DNA from: Roseibium algicola
GTDB lineage: Bacteria; Pseudomonadota; Alphaproteobacteria; Rhizobiales; Stappiaceae
Direction of reading: 5' to 3'
NCBI RefSeq assembly: GCF_001999245.1
Contig: NZ_CP019630.1
Location: 186,001-250,000 of the forward strand
DNA length: 64,000 nucleotides
Shown: positions 29,075-39,254 of the stretch, piece after piece
Layout of the letters: the number at the start of each line of letters is the position of its first letter
How positions within the stretch are numbered: the first letter of the stretch is position 1
Program-made: the position numbers and the translations under genes
Notes under the pieces: generated by a model
What the model was told of the DNA's origin: nothing
Database searches by the model: none
Seen by the model: only the letters and a program-made list of their open reading frames with translations

Positions 29075-29166
29075 GTGAGCACCCCAGAAAAGCGTCTCCC
29101 CCACCCGGTGTTAAAGTTCTTCGGCTAAACAGCTGTCGCATCCGGGTAAGAGGGGATGGCGGTTTC

Positions 29167-30702
29167 TTGTTCCGTTTAAAGAAAAAGACGTCTGAAGCAA
29201 CACATCCAGGGCTGGAGGCTCCAGAAGCCGGCCGGCAGATCACGGTGTGGATCTACAGCCTTGCCGCGCTCGTGATTTTCCTGTCGACCGCTTCCCTCAC
29301 CTTCATTGCCCACATGGCCTGGGGCGAAGCCGACAGGCGCGCCCTTGAAGCCGAGCAGATGCGCCTGACCAACACCTTGAAGGACATCCACCGCCAGGTC
29401 GCGCGAGACCAGGTGACGATGGCTCAGTGGGACGATACCTTCAACGCCCTTCAGGCCCCTCTGGACCGCGAGTTCATCGAAGACGAGCTGATCGGCGACC
29501 TTTGGGAAGATTTCAACCTCGACCGGACTTTCGTCGTGATGCCGGACGGGACCTTGATCGCGCAGGCAATAAGGGACGATGTCCTGATTGAAAATCGGCA
29601 ATTGCCGGCCGAAAATCTTGTTCGGAAGCTTGCCGAACAGACGGCTGCGGCTTTCGGGAAGCGGCAGGACGGTTCCAACTCCGTTTTTGCCGAATGGTAC
29701 ATGCCGCAGTCCGCGTTGCTGGAAACGTCTCAATCCGCCTTTGCCCTGATCGACGGATCCCGAGCATTCCTCAGCGCCATACCGGTTCTACCCGATGAAG
29801 GTCATGTCCGGCTGGAAGGCGACTATCCGGCAATCCTGGTCAATGCCGTCTACATAGATCAGGACTGGCTGACCGGACTGAACGAACAACTCGGCTACAG
29901 GGATTTCCGGTTTTTCCCAGGTGAACCTGAACGCAAGCACCCAACGAATTACCTTGTGCAGGCGGCAGACGGGTCCACGTTCGGCTATTTCAAATGGGAC
30001 CATTCCAAACCGGGTCGCGAAATCTGGATCATGGCCCTGCCGCTGATCGTCCTGTTGGCATCCATCATCGCAATCGTCGCCTTCGCGCTTGCAACGAAGA
30101 TCAGCCGTCTGTCGGCCTCGCTTGAAGAAAGCGAACGGAAGAACCGCCACTTTGCGCGACACGACGCTCTGACAGGGCTGCCGAACCGGCATCATTTTTC
30201 CGACTGCCTCACTTTCTCGCTGGATGGCCTGCCGGATCGTGGATTTGCGATATTTGCTTGTGATCTCGACCGCTTCAAACCGGTGAACGACACATATGGG
30301 CATGAAGCCGGTGACCGGGTCATCTGCACTGTTGCCGACCGTATGCGGCTTCTGGTCGGCAAGGATGGTGTCGTCAGCCGGATTGGAGGAGACGAATTCA
30401 TTGTCCTCTTCACCAAGCATACAGACAGGGACAGGCTTGCAGCACTGGCCGAGGAAATCCGCCGGTCGATTGCCGAGCCGATAGACATTGGTGGAGGTCA
30501 ACAGGTCGACATCGGTGTCAGCATCGGCATTGCCAGCGCGCCAGAGTCCGGCACAAGTGAGAAAGATCTGATCCGCATGGCCGACATGGCGCTTTACCGG
30601 GCGAAGGAAAAGGGCCGCAATGCTTATGAATTTGCGGGCCCGCACAGTCTCGAGGCTGCCAAGGCCCGCAAGCAGATGGACCTGCAAGCATTTCCGGCGT
30701 AA
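29167..30702 (+). CDS. CHASE4-GGDEF diguanylate cyclase, copy 1
   Basis: This 511-residue membrane protein has helix 1 (27-50), a periplasmic CHASE4 sensor domain (about 55-275, with the typical QWDDTF motif), helix 2 (287-309), then a GGDEF domain with intact RIGGDEF (GGDEF 407-411). It should make c-di-GMP in response to an external cue. The inhibitory RxxD site reads VGKD, so it is absent. The start appears to be TTG 29167, with AGGGG about 11 bases upstream; no in-frame ATG occurs near. A paralogue follows 130 bases downstream. Confidence 0.87.
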   Translation: MFRLKKKTSEATHPGLEAPEAGRQITVWIYSLAALVIFLSTASLTFIAHMAWGEADRRALEAEQMRLTNTLKDIHRQVARDQVTMAQWDDTFNALQAPLDREFIEDELIGDLWEDFNLDRTFVVMPDGTLIAQAIRDDVLIENRQLPAENLVRKLAEQTAAAFGKRQDGSNSVFAEWYMPQSALLETSQSAFALIDGSRAFLSAIPVLPDEGHVRLEGDYPAILVNAVYIDQDWLTGLNEQLGYRDFRFFPGEPERKHPTNYLVQAADGSTFGYFKWDHSKPGREIWIMALPLIVLLASIIAIVAFALATKISRLSASLEESERKNRHFARHDALTGLPNRHHFSDCLTFSLDGLPDRGFAIFACDLDRFKPVNDTYGHEAGDRVICTVADRMRLLVGKDGVVSRIGGDEFIVLFTKHTDRDRLAALAEEIRRSIAEPIDIGGGQQVDIGVSIGIASAPESGTSEKDLIRMADMALYRAKEKGRNAYEFAGPHSLEAAKARKQMDLQAFPA

Positions 30703-30832
30703 CGCTAACGCGCACTGCCGGAATCATCAAATTACATTGTCATTAATACTATAAAACGCTGAGCCCACCGGGAATATACCTTACTAAAACTCTCAAGTTT
30801 TTTAGTACTCCCACTTCCTGTTAAGGTATTCG

Positions 30833-32452
30833 TTGATACAATCACTTTACTCTTTAGTGGCAAGAATTCAGAATAACAGGCAAAGACCCAATCGGGATCG
30901 CAACTTGACCGAGTTTCGGCGTAGATATAGCGACCAGGCCGCGAAAATTCCCCGGCAGCATATTTCCCGGCTGGCGTTTCTGCTTGCCGGATTGCTGATT
31001 GCCGTCACGTCTGTTTCGTTGCTGTTCGTCGGTTTCGTTGCCTCTCAAGCTTCCCGGCAGCAGGCCATCGCCAACGAGCAACGTCTGTTCCAAAGCGCGC
31101 TGGCAGATCACCTTCGCACCATCGTTCGCGAGCAGATCGGCATCGCGTCGTCGGACCAGTCGGTGCTCAAGCTGGTGCGCAATTTCGATCCCGACTACGT
31201 TCGAAGCAGCTTCGACACCCTCTGGTCAACCTATCGTCACAGCAAGGTTATGCTGATTTCCGGAAACGGAGATGTTCTGGCTGAATCCTTCGCCGACTAT
31301 ACCCACATCATCCGGCGTCCGGTTTCCGAAACGCCGGAGCTTGAAATTGTTCATGAAAAACTGAAGGCGCTATACCTGCAAAACCGCGTGCGGGTGCCTG
31401 GCGGTTTCGGTCACAAGTCCCTGCAAGGAGCAGATCCCGGGGAATATGCCGTCATGGGTTTTGTCCATATCGACGGCAAACCGGCCATATTCGGCGCAAT
31501 GCCGATCATTCCGGACGACTATGAAGAGACTTTGCCCGACGGGCCTCCCACCGTGCTGCTGTCAGCCCATTATGTTGACGCCTACTTGCTCGGCCAGCTC
31601 AACGCGCAGCTGAATTTCGCCAATTTCGGTTTTGAGGAAGATGCAGGCGTGCCCGGCAAAGGGCCGCGCCATCTTGTCAAGGATCAGAATGACAACCCGC
31701 TCGGAACCTTTCGCTGGGACAGCCAGACCGTCGGCGAATCTATCTGGCCAACCATCGTCCCTGTCATCGTGGTTCTGAGTGTTGCCCTTGGCGCCCTCGC
31801 CTTCGGCATTGCCTGGCGGATCGGCCAGCTGACCACATCCCTTCAGGCGAGCGAACACCAGAACAGGTACCTCGCTCTGCACGATACGTTAACGGGGCTC
31901 GCTAACCGCCTGCAGTTCAACCGTGTCCTGGAATCCTCGGTCAAAACCTTGCCGGACAAGCCCTTTGCCGTCATTCACTGCGATCTGGACAAGTTCAAGG
32001 CGGTGAACGACACCTTCGGGCATGCCGCGGGCGATATCGTCATCAAGACCATGGCGGAGCGCCTGAGCAAAGCCGTCGGCAAACCCGATCTGGTTTGCCG
32101 TATCGGCGGCGACGAATTCATGGTGATCTATCGTGGCAGTGTTGTGCGGGAAACCTTGAACACACTTTGCCGAGCTCTTGTTGCTGCCGGCGAATTGCCC
32201 GTACCGATCTCAAGTGGCGATATTGCGCAGATCGGCCTTAGTGTCGGCATCGCGATCGCCCCGGAGGACGGAACGACTTCCGAACAACTCGTCACCCGAT
32301 CGGACGCCGCGCTATACCAGTCGAAGAAACTCGGCCGGGGCCGGTATTCCTTCTATTCCGATTCACTCGATCTGGAAGTCGGACCGGACGGCGTGTTGAC
32401 TGACCCTGAAGACGAGCTGCTGCGCCGGGCAGCGTCAGGGCCTGCAGAATGA
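30833..32452 (+). CDS. CHASE4-GGDEF diguanylate cyclase, copy 2
   Basis: The 539-residue protein has the same architecture as the upstream copy: helix 1 (46-68), a periplasmic CHASE4-like domain (about 75-300), helix 2 (306-328) and GGDEF with CRIGGDEF (425-429). The inhibitory RxxD position reads GKPD, so that site is absent. The sensor domains differ much more than the cyclase domains, suggesting different ligands after duplication. The start is most likely TTG 30833, preceded by TAAGG with six bases between. A GTG at 30857 is an alternative. It converges with gor. Confidence 0.86.
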   Translation: MIQSLYSLVARIQNNRQRPNRDRNLTEFRRRYSDQAAKIPRQHISRLAFLLAGLLIAVTSVSLLFVGFVASQASRQQAIANEQRLFQSALADHLRTIVREQIGIASSDQSVLKLVRNFDPDYVRSSFDTLWSTYRHSKVMLISGNGDVLAESFADYTHIIRRPVSETPELEIVHEKLKALYLQNRVRVPGGFGHKSLQGADPGEYAVMGFVHIDGKPAIFGAMPIIPDDYEETLPDGPPTVLLSAHYVDAYLLGQLNAQLNFANFGFEEDAGVPGKGPRHLVKDQNDNPLGTFRWDSQTVGESIWPTIVPVIVVLSVALGALAFGIAWRIGQLTTSLQASEHQNRYLALHDTLTGLANRLQFNRVLESSVKTLPDKPFAVIHCDLDKFKAVNDTFGHAAGDIVIKTMAERLSKAVGKPDLVCRIGGDEFMVIYRGSVVRETLNTLCRALVAAGELPVPISSGDIAQIGLSVGIAIAPEDGTTSEQLVTRSDAALYQSKKLGRGRYSFYSDSLDLEVGPDGVLTDPEDELLRRAASGPAE

Positions 32453-32454
32453 AA

Positions 32455-32483
32455 CCGCTGCGGGACAAGTTGCCCCGCAGCGG
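32455..32483. terminator. Hairpin between convergent GGDEF and gor genes
   Basis: Perfect 10-base arms CCGCTGCGGG (32455-32464) and CCCGCAGCGG (32474-32483) enclose a 9-base loop. It lies in the 58-base gap between the two stops. Neither side has a good T run, so it is a weak intrinsic terminator or a 3'-end stabiliser. Confidence 0.5.
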
Positions 32484-32510
32484 CTCCTGACTTTCTGAAT
32501 TGCCGCCGAA

Positions 32511-33887
32511 CTACCCGCGCAGACGCTCGGTCGGTTCACGCATCGTGACGAGTTCTTCAGCAGCGGTCGGATGAACGGCGATCGTCCTGTCGAAGTCGGC
32601 CTTGGTCGCGCCCATCTGCAAGGTTATGCCGAGGATCTGAGCCAGTTCGCCGGCGTCCGGTCCCATGATGTGGACACCGAGCACTTTCTGCGTATCTGCA
32701 TCGACGATCATTTTCATGAGCATCTTTTCATCGCGGCCCGACAAGGTGTGCTTCATCGGACGGAAGCTGGACTTGTAGATATCCAGATTGGGCGTCCGCT
32801 GCAGTGCTTCTTCCTGTGTGAGACCGACCGTGCCCATTTCCGGCTGCGAGAACACGGCAGTGGCAATCAGGCTGTGGTCGACCGTCCAGGGCTTGTTGCC
32901 GAAGACCGTGTCTGCAAAGGCATGGCCTTCCCGGATCGCAACCGGCGTCAGGTTAGCCCGGTTGGTGACGTCGCCAACGGCATAGATGGATGCCACATTG
33001 GTGCGGGAGTCCGCACCAACCTTGATCGCACCCGCCGCATCCATCTCGACACCGGCCTTCTCAAGACCGAGGTCACGGGTATGCGGGTTGCGGCCGATGG
33101 CGAACATGATCTGACCTGCGTCCAGCGCAAGCCCACCCTTGGTGTGACCTGTCAGAGTGCCGTCTGCCGCCTTCTCGATCCTGGAGAACGTGTCGTTGAG
33201 CACCACCTTGATGCCCTTCTTCTCCATTTCCTGGCGAACCGCGGTCCGAAGCTCACCGTCGAAGCCGCGCAGAATTTCCTCTCCGCGATAGATCAGCGTC
33301 GTATCGACCCCCAGCCCGTTGAAGATACCGGCAAACTCGACCGCGATGTAACCACCACCGGCAACCACGATCTTGCTCGGCAGTTCGGCAAGGTGAAAGG
33401 CTTCGTTCGAGGTGATGACATGCTCGCCACCCGGCAGACCTTCGTCCACGTTCGGAGACGCGCCGACAGCCACGAGAATATATTTCGCGCTCAAGGTCTG
33501 TCCGGTGGACAGCAGGCGGACGGTGTGGGCATCTTCGATCACCGCGCGGCTGTCGTGGACTTCCACGTCGGTCCGCTCGAGATTGCGCCGGTAGATCCCT
33601 TCGAGGCGCGTGATCTCCTGATCCTTTGCCGCAACAAGCTTGTCCCACGAGAAGGCGCGTTCGCCGACCGTCCAGCCGAAGCCTTCCGCATCTTCGAATT
33701 CTTCGGAAAACTTCGAGGCGTAGACAAACAGCTTCTTGGGCACACAGCCGCGAATGACGCAGGTACCGCCGTAACGGTACTCCTCGGCGATACCGACCCG
33801 GGCGCCGTGTGTCGCGGCAATTCTGGCAGCGCGTACGCCGCCGGAGCCGCCGCCAATAACAAAGAGATCGTAATCGTAGTCGGTCAT
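32511..33887 (-). CDS. gor: Glutathione-disulfide reductase
   Basis: The 458-residue flavoenzyme has the FAD fold IGGGSGGVRAARIA at the N-terminus, the redox disulfide GGTCVIRGCVP (C43 and C48), the NADPH fold AGGGYIAVEFAGIF, FAIGRNPHT, and the C-terminal catalytic AVHPTAAEE. It reduces glutathione disulfide with NADPH. The start is ATG 33887 with GAGG six bases upstream. A 66-codon upstream open stretch is not protein-like. It is the last gene of the rpiA / DUF2059 / gor unit, though 257 bases separate it from the DUF2059 stop. Confidence 0.95.
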   Translation of the reverse strand: MTDYDYDLFVIGGGSGGVRAARIAATHGARVGIAEEYRYGGTCVIRGCVPKKLFVYASKFSEEFEDAEGFGWTVGERAFSWDKLVAAKDQEITRLEGIYRRNLERTDVEVHDSRAVIEDAHTVRLLSTGQTLSAKYILVAVGASPNVDEGLPGGEHVITSNEAFHLAELPSKIVVAGGGYIAVEFAGIFNGLGVDTTLIYRGEEILRGFDGELRTAVRQEMEKKGIKVVLNDTFSRIEKAADGTLTGHTKGGLALDAGQIMFAIGRNPHTRDLGLEKAGVEMDAAGAIKVGADSRTNVASIYAVGDVTNRANLTPVAIREGHAFADTVFGNKPWTVDHSLIATAVFSQPEMGTVGLTQEEALQRTPNLDIYKSSFRPMKHTLSGRDEKMLMKMIVDADTQKVLGVHIMGPDAGELAQILGITLQMGATKADFDRTIAVHPTAAEELVTMREPTERLRG

Positions 33888-34144
33888 CAGTGCCTCATCG
33901 TGATCAAAAGTCCGCCGGCTGCCGTCCGGCAGAGCCTTGCCAGCCCCGCAGATAGGCAACCGAAGCTGCGGTACAAGTCCGGATGCCCGGTCGGGCCAGG
34001 CCATCAGGGACAGCCAAAACGGGCCATTTCCAAAAGAATTGGGCCGCTTGCGCGGCCCGAAAGCCGGACATGACCCCGGCCTCACTTATTCGTGTGAAAG
34101 GCGTGTTCCCTGCCATCGGCATGGCCGACGCGGGAGCCCTGCCC

Positions 34145-34660
34145 TTACTGAGCTGCGTTCAGCTTGGCCAGTTCTTCCTGAACCATGGTCACCATTTCGG
34201 TGGAAACCTTGTCCTGCCATTCACGGGCAGCACCAACGGAATACTGCGTGATGGTCGGGATCTTTTCGGTCAGCTTCTGGCCGAGTTCCGTGCTGTAGAA
34301 TTCAGCCAGCTGGTTCAGCTCTTCTTCGGTGAAGGCGTCTGCCCAGGCCTTGTAAACCAGATTGTTGAGCTCGGTCCGCTTCGGCGCCAGCGTCAGCGCG
34401 ACATTCTGAACGACTTCGGCGATTTCTTCCGCACGGGTCGGGTCGGACTGAATGAAAGCCGTCCGGGTCTGTTCAGCAAGGATCGGAAGAATATCGTCAA
34501 ATGGTTCCAGGACCTTGGTAACAACGGCAACCTGCTTGGCTGCGGCAAGGTGGCTTTCAGAAACGGCATCCTGTGCGGCTGCGCCCGAGGCGACAAAACC
34601 AGCGGCCATCATGGCTGCGCCCAATACAGCTGCCCGCGGGAAAGATTTGATAAGCTTCAT
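34145..34660 (-). CDS. DUF2059 secreted protein
   Basis: The 171-residue protein has a signal peptide (MKLIKSFPRAAVLGAAMMAAGFVASGAAAQ) and the DUF2059 domain. The C-terminal part AFTEEELNQLAEFYSTELGQKLTEK is the recognisable core. Family members are periplasmic, mostly helical and of unknown function. It starts 55 bases after the rpiA stop with GGAG upstream of ATG 34660. The rpiA-DUF2059-gor order is common in alphaproteobacteria. Confidence 0.87.
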   Translation of the reverse strand: MKLIKSFPRAAVLGAAMMAAGFVASGAAAQDAVSESHLAAAKQVAVVTKVLEPFDDILPILAEQTRTAFIQSDPTRAEEIAEVVQNVALTLAPKRTELNNLVYKAWADAFTEEELNQLAEFYSTELGQKLTEKIPTITQYSVGAAREWQDKVSTEMVTMVQEELAKLNAAQ

Positions 34661-34715
34661 TTTTCTACTCCTAGGCGGCTTTCATCTTTAGTCTGGAAAG
34701 CCAAATCCACACCAC

Positions 34716-35408
34716 TTAGATGGGCAAGACGGTCTTTACCCCATCTGTGCCGGCCACGTAAGCTTTTGTTGCAAGTTCAATGAAGAGGCCGTGTTCGACA
34801 ACCCCCGGGATGGCAACCAGCCGGTCGCCCAGGGTCTGGACCTCGGGTATGCTTTCAAGCTGCGCATCCAGGATGAAGTGACCTCCATCCGTGACGAAAG
34901 GCTGAGCCGATCCGCCGCGCAAAGCCATGTTCAACGGCAGTCCAAGATCCCCAAACACTTTCAGGATCGCGCGCCGCGTTGCTTCCAGACCGAAGGGAAC
35001 GACTTCGATCGGCAGGGGAAAGCGGCCAAGCGTCGCAACTTCCTTGCTGCCGTCTGCAATGACGATCATGTTGGCCGACGCTGATGCCACGATCTTCTCG
35101 CGCAGCAAGGCTCCTCCACCACCCTTGATGAGCGACAGGTGCGGGTCCAGTTCATCGGCGCCATCGACGGTCAGATCAAGTTCCGGCAATTCATCAAGCG
35201 TGGTCAGGCGAATGCCGAGGCTCGACGCCAGTTCCCGAGTGCGCTCCGAAGTCGGCACACCGATAACGTCCAGGCCATCCTGTACCCGACGGGCAAGTGC
35301 ATGGACGAAGAATTCCGCGGTCGAACCGGTCCCAATTCCAAGACGCATTCCGGATGTGACATCGTCGGCAGCGCGCTCCGCCGCCAGTTTCTTGTACTGG
35401 TCGCTCAT
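34716..35408 (-). CDS. rpiA: Ribose-5-phosphate isomerase A
   Basis: The 230-residue enzyme interconverts ribose 5-phosphate and ribulose 5-phosphate in the pentose phosphate pathway. Signatures are [25 protein letters not shown] and [15 protein letters not shown], which form the phosphate and catalytic loops. Length is normal. It is the first gene of the minus-strand unit that continues to DUF2059 and gor, and is divergent from the MCP-PilZ gene. Confidence 0.95.
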   Translation of the reverse strand: MSDQYKKLAAERAADDVTSGMRLGIGTGSTAEFFVHALARRVQDGLDVIGVPTSERTRELASSLGIRLTTLDELPELDLTVDGADELDPHLSLIKGGGGALLREKIVASASANMIVIADGSKEVATLGRFPLPIEVVPFGLEATRRAILKVFGDLGLPLNMALRGGSAQPFVTDGGHFILDAQLESIPEVQTLGDRLVAIPGVVEHGLFIELATKAYVAGTDGVKTVLPI

Positions 35409-35632
35409 TTACCGTTCCTAGGGCCAACCTGTCGGCGGAGAAGACCAAGCAATCATCTCCATCCGGCCGCCGGGTGCTTAACATGGCCGGCGTCCGCCGG
35501 TCCAGTGACATTCCCCCTCTTCAACGGGGAAACACCGCCATAGTGCCCATATCCGCGGTTTATTAACCATCATTTCAGACCAACAATAGATAATGCTTTC
35601 AATTGTCTAGGGTTTGGAAAGCACAGAATCAA

Positions 35633-37405
35633 ATGAACATTCTTCGACTTAGACCAAGGCAGAAAGACGAATACAATAATTTAAACAACAAGATACCTGC
35701 CCCTGAGGAAACTGACAATACTTCCGGAAACCAGCCGGAAGCGCAGCTGGCGGCCAGCCAGATGAGCTTCGTTCTGGACAGCCTGGAAGACGATCTGCAA
35801 GTCGCGGCCAAGACCATCAACGCCGCGGCGGAGAAGGTGCAGGACCGGCTCGTCAGTCAGATGGACAAGCTGGAGACCATCCGCAGCGACAGTCAGTCTC
35901 TTGCGGACCAATCGGCCGTTGCCAATGAGAACGCTTCGGGACTGGCCACGTCCATTCAGGATCTCACCACCTCCAGCAGCGAAATCGGACAGCAGGTCGG
36001 TGTGTCCAACCAGTTGGCACAAGAGGCCCGCGACGTCGCGGCCCAGGTCAACCAGGGTGTTCTGGAGCTCAAGAACGCGATCGATGACATTGCCAATGTC
36101 GTCAGCCTGATTTCGGACATTGCCAAGCAAACAAACCTGCTGGCCCTGAACGCCACCATCGAAGCTGCCCGCGCAGGCGAAGCCGGCCGTGGCTTTTCCG
36201 TTGTCGCGAGTGAGGTGAAGGCGCTGTCGGTGGAAACCCAGTCGGCAACGGAACAGATTGTCGCCAACATCGACCGCCTCAACCAGTCCGCGGAACTCAG
36301 CCTCGGCTCGGTCAACCAGATCATCGATGTTATCGGCAGGATACGGCCCAGCTTTGCCGCTGTCGAAGATGCGGTTCAGACCCAGGTTGAGACCACGAAC
36401 CGGATCGGTGACCAGGCACAGCAGACGGCGGACTTCGTTCAGGAAGTGCTGCGCACCGCGCAGACAATTACGGAGTCTGCTGCGGCAGCAGAAGAAGGAG
36501 GCATGCTGGCGCGCGAAACCGGTGCGGAAATGAGCACGGCTTCCAAAGCGCTGCAGTCCCGCTTCACCATGATGATCCGGCAGACCGAAATCGGCGATCG
36601 TCGTCAGCACGACCGATTGCCGATCAAGATTTCCGGATCGGTGACAGCAGGCGGAACATCCGCACAGATCGAGACCCACGACATTTCGGAAGGCGGCACG
36701 CTGTTCCGGCCCGAAGGTGGCTCCAACTTGAAACAGGGCATGAATGCCCGTCTTGATCTCACCGGGATCGGCCAGGTGGAAGTCCGCATCGTCGCCGTTT
36801 CCGAACATGGTTGCCACGGTTGCTTCGTCAACAAGGATGCCGGGTTCCAGGCGGCCCTGGAGCGCAAGATCGCATCCATTCATGAAAGCCACGCTGCCGA
36901 AGTGGAACGCGTCCAGACAGGGGCTTCACGCATATCCAACGCGATGGAAGATCTCATCGCGCAGCGTCAGCTGACCATGGACGACCTGTTCGATACCAAT
37001 TACCAGCACATAGCCGGCACCAACCCGCCGCAAGTGTCGACGCGCGCGTTGGCTCATCTGGAAAAGATCCTGCCAACGATCCAGGAAGAAATCCTTGGCA
37101 AATGCAAAGGTATGGCCTTTTGTGCCTCGGTCGATCGCAACGGCTATCTGCCGGTACACAATCTGATCTACTCGAAGCCGCAAAAACCGGATGATGTTGC
37201 CTGGAACACGGCCAACTGCCGCAACAAGCGCATCTTCGATGACCGGGCCGGCCTCAGCGCGGCGCGCAACACGCGCCCCTTCCTGATCCAGTCCTATGCC
37301 CGGGACATGGGCGGCGGCAATATCGTCTGGATGAAGGAGATCGACGCGCCGATCATCGTTCAGGGCCGTCACTGGGGTGGCTTCCGGACCGCGTACAAAC
37401 TCTAG
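35633..37405 (+). CDS. Soluble methyl-accepting chemotaxis protein with PilZ and C-terminal sensor domain
   Basis: This 590-residue protein has no membrane segment. The MCP signalling part comes first (about 60-310), with hairpin tip [22 protein letters not shown] at about 162-182. A PilZ domain follows (about 320-415) with the c-di-GMP motifs RRQHDR and HDISEGG. The C-terminal sensor-like region (about 440-590) has [19 protein letters not shown] and GRHWGGFR. A chemoreceptor carrying PilZ suggests that c-di-GMP levels are read by the chemotaxis array. The start ATG 35633 lacks a strong ribosome site; a TTG 10 codons earlier is possible. Confidence 0.88.
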   Translation: MNILRLRPRQKDEYNNLNNKIPAPEETDNTSGNQPEAQLAASQMSFVLDSLEDDLQVAAKTINAAAEKVQDRLVSQMDKLETIRSDSQSLADQSAVANENASGLATSIQDLTTSSSEIGQQVGVSNQLAQEARDVAAQVNQGVLELKNAIDDIANVVSLISDIAKQTNLLALNATIEAARAGEAGRGFSVVASEVKALSVETQSATEQIVANIDRLNQSAELSLGSVNQIIDVIGRIRPSFAAVEDAVQTQVETTNRIGDQAQQTADFVQEVLRTAQTITESAAAAEEGGMLARETGAEMSTASKALQSRFTMMIRQTEIGDRRQHDRLPIKISGSVTAGGTSAQIETHDISEGGTLFRPEGGSNLKQGMNARLDLTGIGQVEVRIVAVSEHGCHGCFVNKDAGFQAALERKIASIHESHAAEVERVQTGASRISNAMEDLIAQRQLTMDDLFDTNYQHIAGTNPPQVSTRALAHLEKILPTIQEEILGKCKGMAFCASVDRNGYLPVHNLIYSKPQKPDDVAWNTANCRNKRIFDDRAGLSAARNTRPFLIQSYARDMGGGNIVWMKEIDAPIIVQGRHWGGFRTAYKL

Positions 37406-37729
37406 CGTTTTGATCGCGGAGTATGATGGTCCAGTTTCCTCACAAGAACGGACATGGCACTATGGGCCAACATTAAATGAGATCGTCCAAACGAGAGAAT
37501 AAACACGTCTTGCACTATCGATAAAATAGTGCCGATCAGGCGCAGGACCCGTTCGAATATTTTCTCTATCTATTGCGAAGCAGCTACCACACTTCGCAAT
37601 GTCGACTTAGGGAGCCAGTATGGAAGCCCTGCCATTTTTGTGTTTGAGCCTGCCTTGTCATCGGCACCTTACTGACTTGGGCATACATCAGAATTGACTG
37701 CATGAACCTCTAAAGAATTAAAATAATAA
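37406..37729. other. AT-rich intergenic stretch
   Basis: There are 324 bases without a gene. Base composition is lower in GC than the flanking housekeeping genes. A small hairpin with 7-base arms GCACTAT (37512-37518) and ATAGTGC (37526-37532) is present, without a T run. I see no RNA gene or repeat. Confidence 0.5.
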
Positions 37730-38161
37730 TTAATCAAAATAGTCAAAAATTTCATTGAAATTTGTAGTTACTTGAACCTGTATTACTCCACTATCAAAAC
37801 CTCCCGCACCATTAAGAGCGACTTCATAAAGATATACAATTGATCCAGATTTCGAGAACTCAAAAAGGTACGACGACATGCTTTCTGAGTAATTCTTTCG
37901 TGCCAATATTCTACACTTATCGAAACCTTCTGGAAAATACCGCAAAAATGGTTCGACCACAGCATCGAAATTATCTTTAGGCGCCGAAATAATATTGTCA
38001 ATTACGCCTATAAAATCTTCATAACTACCAGCCAAAAGCTTTTCACTGCTTCTTTTTACGTCTTCATGATCACTGTCCAACATTCCGTAGCAATCAGCTC
38101 GTGCTGACCCGATAGCTAAAGTTGACGCCAAGATTGCGGCTATCAACATCGGATATTTCAT
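37730..38161 (-). CDS. AT-rich secreted orphan protein
   Basis: The 143-residue frame from ATG 38161 has a signal peptide (MKYPMLIAAILASTLAIGSARA) and then an acidic body with two cysteines (ADCYGM and KCRILA) and a C-terminus ending FNEIFDYFD. I recognise no family. The gene is clearly richer in A/T and uses more AAT, AAA and ATA codons than its neighbours, and the flanks 37.4-37.7 kb are equally AT-rich. This suggests acquisition by transfer. An in-frame extension to 38227 exists without support. Confidence 0.62.
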   Translation of the reverse strand: MKYPMLIAAILASTLAIGSARADCYGMLDSDHEDVKRSSEKLLAGSYEDFIGVIDNIISAPKDNFDAVVEPFLRYFPEGFDKCRILARKNYSESMSSYLFEFSKSGSIVYLYEVALNGAGGFDSGVIQVQVTTNFNEIFDYFD

Positions 38162-38573
38162 GTTCTTTCTCTCTTTCATAAACCAGCGACCGCGCAAGAC
38201 TATTGGCATTGTTAGCGAGTAAATCATCCTGCGGGTAGTCTTTCACTGGCATTAAAAATGCGAAGTTACCGGCGTGACAAACCGCAAAACTATGTCAGGA
38301 AAAATGCGCGGATTGGCTGCATACCCAGCCACACGCTCACTGTATAAGGTGAAGCCATTTCGCGTCGTTTATGGGTCAATGCCATTTAACTTTCCAGCTC
38401 TGCCCATCACGCCCCTTGCGGCGGAGCGGCTATGCAGCTAGGCATTTAAGGCGGCCTGCGTTCGGGTGAATGCAGGCCTTTCCCACATTCCGGGGCCGGT
38501 TTACCTGCCCGCAATCATGCCTTTCAGCATGAATGCGTTCTTGCCGTCCCGCTCCTGCATTTCAGAGGGTCTC

Positions 38574-39236
38574 ATGTCCGTTCTGGTTTTCGATCTGGAT
38601 GGCACGCTGGTGTCGTCCATGGAAGATCTCGTCGCCACCTTGAACGTCGTCATGACCTCCGCAGGACATTCGGCCATTCCCCAGGACAACGTCGCCAACA
38701 TGGTCGGCCTTGGTGCAAAGGTGCTGATCCAGCGCGGCCTGGAATTCAACGGCATTTCCTGGACCGATGAAACCGTGGCGCCGCTCTATGTGCATTTTCT
38801 GGAGCATTATGCCGCCAACATCGCGGTTCACACCAAACCGTTCGACGGCGTTGTCGCAGCGCTGGAAAACTTCCGTAAAGACGGATGGAAACTGGCGGTC
38901 TGCACCAACAAGGCCGAGCGGCTGACGCATCCGCTGTTGGCTGCACTCGATCTCGCCAGGCATTTCGACGCCGTCGTCGGCGGCGATACGTTTTCCGTGG
39001 CTAAGCCGCATGCCGAACCCGTGCATGGTGCCATCCACCGGGCGGGTGGAGAAATCGGCGGTTCCATCATGATCGGTGACAGCGGCACCGACATCGATGC
39101 CGCCCGTAACGCCGGCATTCCGGTCATCGCGGTCGATTTCGGCTATACGGTCGTGCCGGTCCGGGACCTTTCCCCGGACCGGGTCATTTCGCACTTCGAC
39201 GAGCTGGCTGGTGCCGTCGCTTCGCTCAAGTCCTGA
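38574..39236 (+). CDS. gph: HAD-family phosphatase, phosphoglycolate phosphatase type
   Basis: The 220-residue HAD hydrolase has motif I VFDLDGTLVSS, motif II CTNKA, motif III K in VAKPHAEP and motif IV IGDSGTDIDAARNAG, all intact. The cap domain is helical, as in Gph. The likely role is dephosphorylation of 2-phosphoglycolate; other small sugar phosphates are possible. The start ATG 38574 has AGAGGG close upstream. The 345-base stretch from 38228 contains an in-frame extension but no supported gene. Confidence 0.85.
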   Translation: MSVLVFDLDGTLVSSMEDLVATLNVVMTSAGHSAIPQDNVANMVGLGAKVLIQRGLEFNGISWTDETVAPLYVHFLEHYAANIAVHTKPFDGVVAALENFRKDGWKLAVCTNKAERLTHPLLAALDLARHFDAVVGGDTFSVAKPHAEPVHGAIHRAGGEIGGSIMIGDSGTDIDAARNAGIPVIAVDFGYTVVPVRDLSPDRVISHFDELAGAVASLKS

Positions 39237-39254
39237 GGCTGGTTCTGTCAGACA

